Position numbers and translations under genes: made by a program | From: JAHEDT01 sp963825615 | Lineage (GTDB): Bacteria; Desulfobacterota; Desulfuromonadia; Desulfuromonadales; BM103 | Length of the DNA: 64,000 nt | Assembly: GCA_963825615.1 (NCBI GenBank) | Contig: CAWGTV010000001.1 | Coordinates: 992,001 to 1,056,000, forward strand | Reading direction: 5' to 3' | Part shown: positions 54,751 through 64,000 of the stretch, piece after piece | How the letters are laid out: the number at the start of each line of letters is the position of its first letter | Numbering within the stretch: the stretch's first letter is position 1 | The notes under the pieces: generated by a model | What the model was told of the DNA's origin: nothing | Database searches by the model: none | The model's input: only the letters and a program-made list of their open reading frames with translations

Positions 54751-55572
54751 ATGCAACTTGACCACAAATTTCAAAAACTCAAAGACATATTGGACGAACT
54801 GGATTCAGCTGTCGTCGCCTTTTCCGGTGGAGTCGATTCGACTTTTCTGCTGCAGACGGCTCGAGACGTGCTCGGCGCTGACCAGGTGGTCGCCCTCACA
54901 GCCACCTCACCGACCTATCCTAGCCATGAATTCAACGAGAGCGTGAGACTGGCAAAAGAGCTGGGCGTCCGGCAGGTCGTGGTCGAGAGCAATGAACTCG
55001 AGATTCCCGGCTTTGCAGACAACCCGCCAAAGCGCTGCTACCACTGCAAAAAGGAACTCTTCGAGATCTGCCTGAACAAAGCCAGGGAACTCGGCTTCGC
55101 CGAAGTGCTCGACGGGTCCAACCTCGATGACCTCAAAGACTACCGACCGGGGCGACAGGCCGCCACGGAGCTGAAGGTTCGCTCCCCGCTGCTCGAAGCG
55201 GGCCTTATCAAGGAAGATATTCGCGAATTGAGCCGCCAAAGCGGCCTTTCGACTGCAGAGAAGCAACCCTTTGCATGTCTTGCCTCGCGTTTTCCTTACG
55301 GCACGCGGATTACCGCCGAACGCCTGCAGCAGATCGATCGATGTGAGACCTTCATGCGCGAAAACGGCTTTCACACCTTTCGTGTCCGCTATCACGGCGA
55401 AACCGCTCGCATTGAAGTTGCCCTTGACGAACTATCTAGAATCATTGATGATAAGATGCGTTTGCATCTACTGGCCGAGTTCAAGGCCGCCGGTTTCACT
55501 TACGTTGCCCTTGACCTCCAGGGGTACCGGACCGGCAGCATGAACGAGGGGGCGGCCCTGGATCAAAACTAA
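54751..55572 (+). CDS. larE: LarE, ATP-dependent sacrificial sulfur transferase
   Basis: A 273-residue PP-loop enzyme. SGGVDST at 25-31 activates the substrate with ATP. Cys176 in ACLASRFPYG has exactly the number of the sacrificial Cys in Lactobacillus LarE, which gives its sulfur to the nickel-pincer cofactor. RCYHC at 95-99 adds further Cys residues. ATG 54751 is preferred (TTG 54739 is an alternative). It sits after cysK, 66 bp downstream. LarB and LarC, also needed for the cofactor, are not in the window. Confidence 0.92.
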   Translation: MQLDHKFQKLKDILDELDSAVVAFSGGVDSTFLLQTARDVLGADQVVALTATSPTYPSHEFNESVRLAKELGVRQVVVESNELEIPGFADNPPKRCYHCKKELFEICLNKARELGFAEVLDGSNLDDLKDYRPGRQAATELKVRSPLLEAGLIKEDIRELSRQSGLSTAEKQPFACLASRFPYGTRITAERLQQIDRCETFMRENGFHTFRVRYHGETARIEVALDELSRIIDDKMRLHLLAEFKAAGFTYVALDLQGYRTGSMNEGAALDQN

Positions 55573-55595
55573 AATCCGTTGACCGGGGAGAAGCC

Positions 55596-56021
55596 ATGTC
55601 ACGCACCAGTACCTTGATGGCCGTCTGTTTCTGTGCAGGGATGCTTGGTGCGCTCTGCAGCAGCCTGTTTACCTGGCAGGCCGGTCAAATGGGCCTTCCC
55701 GCCATGGTCGGAGTCAGCATCGCGCCGCAGCTGACCCCGAGCTGGCTCTATTCACGCCTGGTCTGGGGAGGCCTCTGGGGCCTCCTCTACTTCCTCACCG
55801 TCGGCCCCCAGAAATCCCGTCGCCACTGGGCCCGCAAGGGGCTGTGGATCAGCCTGCTGCCTACCGCATTCCAGCTCTTCGTCGTTTACCCTTCCATGAC
55901 CCGCTACGGTTTAATGGGCCTGGGTCTCGGCCAGCTCACGCCGCTTTTCGTGCTCCTCCACAACCTCGCCTGGGGACTCTGTACCGGGGTCTTCTGCCGC
56001 CTGATCTGGGGTCGAGGGTGA
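55596..56021 (+). CDS. Integral membrane protein of unknown function
   Basis: A 141-residue protein with four hydrophobic segments: STLMAVCFCAGMLGALCSSL, SRLVWGGLWGLLYFL, WISLLPTAFQLFVVY and VLLHNLAWGLCTGVF. Not a family I can name. GGGGAG precedes the ATG. It starts 23 bp after larE and its stop overlaps the nuclease start (GTGA), so it belongs to the same transcript; its role there is unknown. Confidence 0.7.
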   Translation: MSRTSTLMAVCFCAGMLGALCSSLFTWQAGQMGLPAMVGVSIAPQLTPSWLYSRLVWGGLWGLLYFLTVGPQKSRRHWARKGLWISLLPTAFQLFVVYPSMTRYGLMGLGLGQLTPLFVLLHNLAWGLCTGVFCRLIWGRG

Positions 56022-56521
56022 CCACAAGAATCTGCCGTCTGCTTGTCTGCTTATCTCTCCTCCTGGCGCTGCCCGCCTGCGCCGAAGAACCGGTTTCAAA
56101 CCAACAGGGCATAGTCACTTGGGTCCACGATGGCGACACCCTGGAGGTCGACCCCGTCGGCAAAGTCCGACTGGCTGGTATCGACACGCCAGAGCGGGAA
56201 AATTCCGACCGCGATCGCTACCTTGCAGACAAGGGGATTACGGCCGCGAAGCAGCGGGAAATTTACTGGTCAGCCAAAGAATTCAACATCAGGCATGTCA
56301 AGGGGCAACAGGTCAGTCTGATCCTCGAGGACCCACCCCGCGACCGGCATGGCCGACTTTTGGCGTATGCATATCTGACTGACGGCCGCCTGCTCAACCG
56401 CCTGCTCATCGAACAAGGATTGGCGGTCGTCTACAGAAGGTTTACATTCAAGCAGAAAGAGGATTTCCTCGCGGCAGAAGAACAGGCAAGAAAGGATAAA
56501 CTGGGATTGTGGGCCGAATGA
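56018..56521 (+). CDS. Thermonuclease (SNase)-domain lipoprotein
   Basis: A 167-residue staphylococcal-nuclease-like protein. The signal LLVCLSLLLALPAC ends in a lipobox Cys. Catalytic features are VTWVHDGDTLEV, the calcium/Arg region VRLAGIDTPE (Arg35-like) and DRHGRLLAYAYL (Arg87-like). A degenerate Glu43-type site is PERENSD. It should cleave nucleic acid in the periplasm. GTG start at 56018 overlaps the upstream stop. Confidence 0.9.
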   Translation: MTTRICRLLVCLSLLLALPACAEEPVSNQQGIVTWVHDGDTLEVDPVGKVRLAGIDTPERENSDRDRYLADKGITAAKQREIYWSAKEFNIRHVKGQQVSLILEDPPRDRHGRLLAYAYLTDGRLLNRLLIEQGLAVVYRRFTFKQKEDFLAAEEQARKDKLGLWAE

Positions 56522-56575
56522 GCAGAAGCCCGTGCTTCTCTATCTGGCAATTTTATGGCAGCGGTCGCCTCAGAT

Positions 56576-57358
56576 TTAGCGTGGTTTTTGCGCAGTAACG
56601 ATGAGGCGATGATTCATAAAGCCATAGTCGCCTTCTTTCTCCTGGACTAAAAATCCACGATGGACACTGGTATCAGTGAAACCCGCTTTATCGACAAGGA
56701 CGGCAAGGTTTTCTGGAGCGTGCAGGCGAATTGCATAACTCTGGTCGCGAACCAGGCCACGCTCCTTGCATAGCACAACCTCGCGGGCGCGGATGATATT
56801 GTCTGCCAACTCCCGATGGCGGCAGACAATAACCTTATCGTCTATCTCATGCCAAGCATTCGGGGTAAATGTCTCCCTTACCAAGCTGCCATCGGTCACA
56901 TCGACCAGCAACCACCCACCAGGCGTCAACAGCCTGAACGCTTCCTGCATAATCTTCAAATCATCTTTAGTTTCAGGCAAGTACCCCAGAGAATTGCCCA
57001 GGATCAAGACATGATCAAAGGCCTCTCCGGGCAGACCGGTCGATGTCGCATCCCCTTGGACAAAACCTACCCGGCCGCCGAACAGGTCTGCAGCCTGTCG
57101 ACCGACATCAAGCAGTACTTCTGAGTAGTCGAGTACGGTGCAGCCGGTATAACCACGTCGGGCCAATTCCAGACTATGGCGACCCTGACCACCGCAAAGG
57201 TCCAGAACGGCATCGGTTGATTTCAGCGGAAGTAGTTTGCAGATGAAATCAACTTCCCGTCGGGTCACTTCATCATTGCAGACCGAACGGGCATCCGTCA
57301 TCAGGTAGATTTCATCAAAAAGGGTTTTCCACCAATCGGGGTTGACTTTGATTTTCAT
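56576..57358 (-). CDS. Class I SAM-dependent methyltransferase of the DUF885/ATP-grasp operon
   Basis: A 260-residue class I methyltransferase. Motif I is VLDLCGGQGRHSLELARRG, the acidic strand VLDYSEVLL, motif for adenine FVQGDATSTGL, and motif IV FDHVLILGNSLGYL. The C-terminal part is a family-specific beta region (YAIRLHAPENLAVLVDKAGF). ATG 57358 overlaps the stop of the ATP-grasp gene by four bases (ATGA), so the two proteins are made together. Acceptor unknown; the neighbours suggest a small amide or peptide. Confidence 0.85.
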   Translation of the reverse strand: MKIKVNPDWWKTLFDEIYLMTDARSVCNDEVTRREVDFICKLLPLKSTDAVLDLCGGQGRHSLELARRGYTGCTVLDYSEVLLDVGRQAADLFGGRVGFVQGDATSTGLPGEAFDHVLILGNSLGYLPETKDDLKIMQEAFRLLTPGGWLLVDVTDGSLVRETFTPNAWHEIDDKVIVCRHRELADNIIRAREVVLCKERGLVRDQSYAIRLHAPENLAVLVDKAGFTDTSVHRGFLVQEKEGDYGFMNHRLIVTAQKPR

Positions 57359-58743
57359 GGTGCCTCCGGATGAGCACCAAAGCTGAACAGCCCATCAGAT
57401 GCGAAGATAGCAGCGGCGCCACCCCAAGGTTGCGATCGCGAGATGGCCAGTTCCTCATCTTCAATAGTGATCATATGCTGCAACGCACCTTCAAGATACA
57501 TCTTCTCCAGAAGCAGGCAATCGCTCCAGACAGCCTCAGCATAAGCGTGCAACTGCTCAAGGTGTGCATCGACAATCAGGCGTGGCCGCAAGGCGATTCG
57601 GATAGGCCCGAGCAGGTATGTGAACCGATGGGCTAAAGCCATCTGCTGCTGCATTTCGAGGACCCCGCGCAGTTCGTCTGGATCGACGCTCATCATGGCG
57701 TCATTAATGCGTTTGGCCGCTTCTCTGGTACTCAGGTTAGAGCGCAGCAAAGCAAGGGGTTGAACACCGCCGCCACTACCGACGTTGGTTGGCACACCAC
57801 CATAACGCACCAGAAAGCCGAACAGGCCATCGCAACCGAACAGGCAGCGAAAATCCGTCTGAAAACGGTTCAGAACGACGCCCTCGTCATGCTCGTAGCT
57901 GACACATTCTTCGGCCCAGAGGTGCAGGGGGACCTTCTCCTGCACAATATATTGCCCTTTTTCAAGAGCCAGCCCGACGGCTTCGTCGGCGTCCGGATTG
58001 ACACCGCCAACGCGGACGCCGAAGCCTGAGTAGCCCCGCTCCGGCTTGAGCACCAGATTCTGCCAGTTTTTACGGGTCCACTCGATCAGGTCACCAATCT
58101 GTTCGCCGCCCGGCCCCACCGCCCGGCCCGGCAAAAACCGCCGCGTCCAGGGCGTCCGTTTCACTGACTCCCTCGTGAAGCGGTCATTCCCCTCTGAGGT
58201 CAGCACCTCGAACATGCTCTTGACATTGATCGGCTCAGTCCCTCGCGGGTTGACCACTCGTCCTTCGCGCACCAACTGCAGAAGAGGCGTTAAATTGTGT
58301 TTGCGATGCAGAGTCAGCAGTATATCCGTATTAAAATCAACAAAAGCAATCGAAACCGGTTTTCCTCGATAACACACCCGGCCAGACTCCACCTCCAGTT
58401 CATGGGGCGCCATCAAGGCACTCTCTATACCGTCTATTGCATCAAGTCGTTTGGCCAAGTTGATATTTTCGGTGACATCCGCAAGCGTTTCCGCCTCAGC
58501 AATCACCGCCATCAATCCCTGATTACTTCCTGCCAGCCGGCGATGTCCAGCGAGCAGCATCTGCACAAAACCGTCAATCGGATAAAGCAAGGGATGATCG
58601 AAATCCAACTCTATACCGGTCGGGCGCAACTGGTTGACACGCGCCCAAACCGCTTTACCGATGATCTGGGTGATGCGCTGGTAGTCCCAACCACCAGGGC
58701 TGCCAAGATTCCATTCCGAGTGATATCCCCAAAACGCCTTCAC
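57355..58743 (-). CDS. Glutathionylspermidine-synthase-like (permuted) ATP-grasp ligase
   Basis: A 462-residue protein. NLVLKPERGYSGFGVRVG near 226-243 supplies the ATP-binding Lys and Gly-rich lid, YIVQEKVPLHLW the hinge, and YGGVPTNVGSGGGVQPLAL the metal/phosphate part. The order of elements fits the circularly permuted ATP-grasp fold of glutathionylspermidine synthases. Such enzymes form amide bonds through acyl phosphates. The N-terminal 200 residues (LRPTGIELDFDHPLLYPIDG) are unfamiliar to me. GTG 58743 follows AAGGAGCACAAG. It lies between a DUF885 hydrolase and a methyltransferase. Confidence 0.75.
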   Translation of the reverse strand: MKAFWGYHSEWNLGSPGGWDYQRITQIIGKAVWARVNQLRPTGIELDFDHPLLYPIDGFVQMLLAGHRRLAGSNQGLMAVIAEAETLADVTENINLAKRLDAIDGIESALMAPHELEVESGRVCYRGKPVSIAFVDFNTDILLTLHRKHNLTPLLQLVREGRVVNPRGTEPINVKSMFEVLTSEGNDRFTRESVKRTPWTRRFLPGRAVGPGGEQIGDLIEWTRKNWQNLVLKPERGYSGFGVRVGGVNPDADEAVGLALEKGQYIVQEKVPLHLWAEECVSYEHDEGVVLNRFQTDFRCLFGCDGLFGFLVRYGGVPTNVGSGGGVQPLALLRSNLSTREAAKRINDAMMSVDPDELRGVLEMQQQMALAHRFTYLLGPIRIALRPRLIVDAHLEQLHAYAEAVWSDCLLLEKMYLEGALQHMITIEDEELAISRSQPWGGAAAIFASDGLFSFGAHPEAP

Positions 58744-58787
58744 CTTGTGCTCCTTAATTGAGAATGTTTACGGGTTTTCTGACGAGT

Positions 58788-60368
58788 TTAAGGGTTATGC
58801 CTTGCCGCCAGAATGTTTGTCAACCGATCAAAACCTATTTCACCCTGCCGTAAAATCGATTGCGAAAATTCGCCGACCGTATCTCTACCAAACCGGTCAA
58901 AGAGATCCAGCCCTTGTCTTAGTCCCAGAGTGTAGCACAGCTGATAACCGGGGCGCAGAAGGTACTTTGGGATAATCGACCGGGCCGTCTCCGGACGGTA
59001 GCCAACTCTCATCAGGAGTTGCACTGCGGCTCCTTCCGTCATGCGCCCGCACTGCAGACCCAGGTCAACCAGCCCCCGGGTTGCGCGCTCAATCCGACGC
59101 TTGGCAAGCAGGAAGCGGTCCCACGGGTTATCTAAGTAACCGGTGTGTGCCATGAGTTCTTCGGCGAGACAAGCCCAGCCTTCATAGAAGAGCGGCGACT
59201 CAAGCGGGCGGCGCAGAGGACGATCGAGGTTCCAACGGCAGGCATCAAGCAGATGATGCCCCGGCCAGCCCTCATGTGCGGCAGTCATACGGTATTCGAG
59301 CGTACGTCCCGTGCAGCCTGCTTGGCTATGGCCATGTTCCATGACAAAAAATACTCCTCCACGAGGAGGAGCCCCCGGGAAGGCACTATAGGCATCCGAG
59401 GCACGGATAACGGATAGATACTCAGGGATCGCGGCCACCTCAAGGACCGCCGATCCTGGCAAATTACCAGGGACCAGCCCATGAGTGCGACAATGGGCCT
59501 CCATGGCGACAAGTTCTCGAAGATGCTGCTCAAGCAGGTTGCCTCCGGAGGCGGCGATGAAGGGAGTGTCTTCTCGCGCTTCAATCCACGAGCACCCTGG
59601 GGCCAGGCGACTGGCCTCTTCACTCAAAAGGGCTTCCATTGCCTGCACTTCTTCTTGCAACAAGGCCCATGCAGCATCGCTGCCCAGAGCGCAGCCGAGG
59701 TGTTCAACGACCATCTTCTCCAAGAGCTCTTCTGGATAGCGATAGTTTTCCACGGCTTTGAGCTTGTGCAACGCCGAGCGGAAATCCAGCAGAGCCCGCG
59801 GCAGAGCCCCAACACAGATGCCGTCAGCCTGCAACTGACAGAGCCAACCATACACATCGCCGAGCATATCTAAACCGAGGGTCAGGAAAAGTTCCGGCAC
59901 CCCAGTCAGACAATCCACTGCTCTGTGCAGAAAAACCGGCGCACCGGCAATCCGTGCTGGCCAAGCCCCCTTGTCATCAGCCACAAGAGCTTCCGCTAGG
60001 CCTGAAGCCAATACGGTTAAATGGAAAGTCGGCTGGGTGGATTGAGGGCAGATATCAACCAGCTGTTCCCGCAAAGTGCAAAGGGCCCGCTGTAACAGAT
60101 GGGCATCCATAGCATCATCAAATTGCATTCCCGGGGCAGACAAGCTCAGCAGGTCCTGTTCCAGGGCAATGAGCCGCTCGGCGACAGCTGAGACTCTCAT
60201 TGCAGAGAAATCATCCCAGCTCTTCCAGTCAGGGACCTCCGGCACAACTTGCGGGAAAAAATAGAATTCATCACTGACGGCACAGACGGGAAAAGTTTCT
60301 GCAATCAGGGCAAAAGCGCTCGCAGCAATCTTCTCGAGTTGTCCGACCTGTTGAGTTTTGGAATCCAT
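58788..60368 (-). CDS. DUF885-family metal-dependent hydrolase
   Basis: A 526-residue all-helical protein. MTAAHEGWPGHHLLDACRW near residue 362 is the HExxPGHH-type zinc site of DUF885, and EGWACLAEELM supplies the Glu ligand on the next helix. DUF885 members are thought to be peptidases or amidases. No signal peptide, so cytoplasmic. It is the first gene of a three-gene minus-strand operon, 44 bp before the ATP-grasp gene. The pairing of an amide-forming and an amide-cleaving enzyme suggests turnover or trimming of one product. Confidence 0.85.
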   Translation of the reverse strand: MDSKTQQVGQLEKIAASAFALIAETFPVCAVSDEFYFFPQVVPEVPDWKSWDDFSAMRVSAVAERLIALEQDLLSLSAPGMQFDDAMDAHLLQRALCTLREQLVDICPQSTQPTFHLTVLASGLAEALVADDKGAWPARIAGAPVFLHRAVDCLTGVPELFLTLGLDMLGDVYGWLCQLQADGICVGALPRALLDFRSALHKLKAVENYRYPEELLEKMVVEHLGCALGSDAAWALLQEEVQAMEALLSEEASRLAPGCSWIEAREDTPFIAASGGNLLEQHLRELVAMEAHCRTHGLVPGNLPGSAVLEVAAIPEYLSVIRASDAYSAFPGAPPRGGVFFVMEHGHSQAGCTGRTLEYRMTAAHEGWPGHHLLDACRWNLDRPLRRPLESPLFYEGWACLAEELMAHTGYLDNPWDRFLLAKRRIERATRGLVDLGLQCGRMTEGAAVQLLMRVGYRPETARSIIPKYLLRPGYQLCYTLGLRQGLDLFDRFGRDTVGEFSQSILRQGEIGFDRLTNILAARHNP

Positions 60369-60434
60369 TCTCCACCCTTGCCCAGCGACGACCGGGACAA
60401 AGCTTTGCGCTGGCTACGGATTGCGTTTTCTCTG

Positions 60435-60449
60435 AATCTTATTAAGATT
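60435..60449. promoter_or_regulatory. Palindromic operator candidate between tag and the DUF885 operon
   Basis: AATCTTATTAAGATT is a perfect seven-bp inverted repeat around a central T, in the A+T-rich middle of the 136-bp divergent intergenic region. It is 56 bp before the tag ATG and 67 bp from the DUF885 start, so one bound regulator could control both. Confidence 0.45.
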
Positions 60450-60504
60450 AAAATGCAATGGAAAAATTATACACCATTATGCCGCTGATATCGGGAAGAG
60501 GAAG

Positions 60505-61095
60505 ATGATCAAACGTTGCACATGGTGCGGCAATGACCCGCTCTACCTGGACTACCACGACAAAGAATGGGGCGTGCCCTTGCACGATGACCGTCGTCTG
60601 TTCGAGATGCTGGTCCTCGAGGGAGCGCAGGCCGGCCTGAGTTGGCTGACCATCTTGAAAAAACGCAATAACTATCGCCAGGCATTCCAGCAATTCGATG
60701 CCGAAAAGATTGCCCGCTACAGCAACGAGGATATCCAACGGCTGATGCAGGATGCCGGTATCGTCCGCAACCGCCTGAAGATCGTTGCCGCCATCAAAAA
60801 CGCCCAGGGATTTTTGCAGATCACCGCGGAATTCCCCTCTTTTGCGCACTACCTCTGGGACTATGTCGACCACCAGCCGATCACAAACAGCTGGCCGGGA
60901 GCAGCCGAGATTCCCACCCATTCACCGATTTCAGACCGCTTGAGCAAGGACCTGAAAAACCGCGGCTTCAATTTTGTCGGCACAACTATCTGCTATGCCT
61001 TCATGCAGGCCGTCGGCATGGTCAATGATCACACCTTGGACTGTTTTCGTTATCACGAAATCACTGCGAGTTCAGCATCGAGAGGCCGACCATGA
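60505..61095 (+). CDS. tag: DNA-3-methyladenine glycosylase I
   Basis: A 196-residue Tag glycosylase. The zinc snap is formed by Cys5 and His18 at the N-terminus (RCTWCGNDPLYLDYHDKEWG) and His/Cys near the C-terminus (HTLDCFRYHE). DDRRLFEMLVLEGAQAGLSW and ILKKRNNYRQAF are the substrate-pocket helices. It removes 3-methyladenine from DNA. The last four bases overlap the ABM gene start. Confidence 0.95.
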   Translation: MIKRCTWCGNDPLYLDYHDKEWGVPLHDDRRLFEMLVLEGAQAGLSWLTILKKRNNYRQAFQQFDAEKIARYSNEDIQRLMQDAGIVRNRLKIVAAIKNAQGFLQITAEFPSFAHYLWDYVDHQPITNSWPGAAEIPTHSPISDRLSKDLKNRGFNFVGTTICYAFMQAVGMVNDHTLDCFRYHEITASSASRGRP

Positions 61096-61415
61096 TCGCC
61101 GTCATCTTCGAAGTTCTCCTCAGAGAGGGACAACAGGAAAATTATCTGCAGATAGCGGCGAAGCTCAGAGAACACCTCGCCCAGGTCGAAGGATTCATCT
61201 CCATCGAGCGATTCGCCAGCTTGTCAGAGGACGGCAAGCTCTGTTCCCTGTCCTTCTGGGAAGATGAGGCATCAATCAGGCAATGGCGGGAATTCGGTCC
61301 ACACCGTCAGGCCCAGGATGCAGGGAAAGCACAGATCTTTAAAGACTTCAGGATACGCGTCGCCAAAGTCAGCAGAGACTACAGCATGTTCAAACGCCAG
61401 GAATCCCCCGGATAG
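61092..61415 (+). CDS. ABM-domain (antibiotic biosynthesis monooxygenase-like) protein
   Basis: A 107-residue ferredoxin-like ABM protein. VIFEVLLREGQQENYLQIAA, EGFISIERF and SFWEDEASIRQWREFGPHRQAQ fit the family. Members act on small aromatic or oxidised molecules or as quinol monooxygenases; the substrate is unknown. It is translationally coupled to tag (ATGA). Confidence 0.88.
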   Translation: MIAVIFEVLLREGQQENYLQIAAKLREHLAQVEGFISIERFASLSEDGKLCSLSFWEDEASIRQWREFGPHRQAQDAGKAQIFKDFRIRVAKVSRDYSMFKRQESPG

Positions 61416-61429
61416 CTCGGCAAAAGCAA

Positions 61430-61449
61430 AGGGGCAGGATGATGCCCCT
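61430..61449 (+). terminator. Hairpin after the ABM gene
   Basis: AGGGGCA (61430-61436) and TGCCCCT (61443-61449) pair over a six-base loop, 15 bp after the stop and in the gap between the convergent ABM and acnA genes. The T tract is missing. Confidence 0.45.
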
Positions 61450-61481
61450 GCCCCTGCTCACATTATCGTCATGCGATATGC

Positions 61482-64000
<2,519 letters not shown>

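Overview
This is a dense, G+C-rich bacterial chromosome segment with no rRNA, tRNA, CRISPR array, intact insertion sequence or prophage that I can see. The gene set points to a Desulfuromonadales/Geobacter-type member of the Desulfobacterota. It has nickel-pincer genes larA and larE, two small GSU3473-like proteins, a DUF1847 protein, HflK/HflC, a four-domain S1 protein, a TRAP transporter for oxo-acids or lactate, the long form of HisG, and a UGA-containing peroxiredoxin-like gene. This assignment is an inference from gene content, not from a marker gene.

Layout. 0-6 kb: SRAP/YedK cut by the left edge, larA, an FMN-binding split-barrel protein, a DUF1499 lipoprotein, a DJ-1/PfpI protein, a 29-codon small ORF and a coiled-coil lipoprotein. 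6-12 kb: DUF302, a receiver-only regulator, the ovothiol pair ovoA-ovoB and a convergent MFS exporter. 12-25 kb: small zinc-ribbon protein, cvfB, uup, diguanylate cyclase, Dus, DUF3820, zinc metallopeptidase, cupin-murB, a spermidine-synthase-like protein, hflKC, a transglutaminase-like pseudogene and an HI0933-type flavoprotein. 25-34 kb: S1 protein, rarD, tpm, yqaA, GDSL esterase, ygiQ, yceH, a pabB-pabC fusion and a cold-shock protein. 34-43 kb: YkgJ, HIT, a membrane protein, a periplasmic ligand-binding lipoprotein, the Sec-type peroxiredoxin, DUF4019, hisI, hisG, a GSU3473-like protein, a histidine kinase, DUF1847 and a quinone oxidoreductase. 43-49 kb: dctPQM TRAP operon, ppgK and an MFS carrier. 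49-64 kb: lysA, a retropepsin-like protease, rsmE, Rrf2-cysK-larE, a membrane protein plus thermonuclease, the minus-strand trio DUF885 / ATP-grasp / methyltransferase, tag-ABM, and acnA cut by the right edge.

The most striking feature of the sequence itself is a large number of single-base indels in genes whose reading resumes perfectly in another frame, including genes that should be essential such as murB. Frame-corrected ends are given for ovoA, cvfB, uup, murB, hflK, the HI0933 protein, yceH, the 35.6 kb membrane protein, the ligand-binding lipoprotein, the peroxiredoxin, DUF4019, the GSU3473-like gene, the histidine kinase and qor. Most are one extra base. They are dense between 35.8 and 42.7 kb. 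Consensus errors are the simplest explanation, though local gene decay is possible there.

Two candidates deserve most attention. The first is the peroxiredoxin-like gene at 37.5-38.1 kb, in which a UGA replaces the first Cys of the CxxC redox motif and is followed by a SECIS-like hairpin. The second is the tight operon DUF885 hydrolase - permuted ATP-grasp ligase - SAM methyltransferase at 56.6-60.4 kb. It is divergent from tag across a perfect palindrome and looks like a small ligation, methylation and hydrolysis pathway that I cannot match to a described system.
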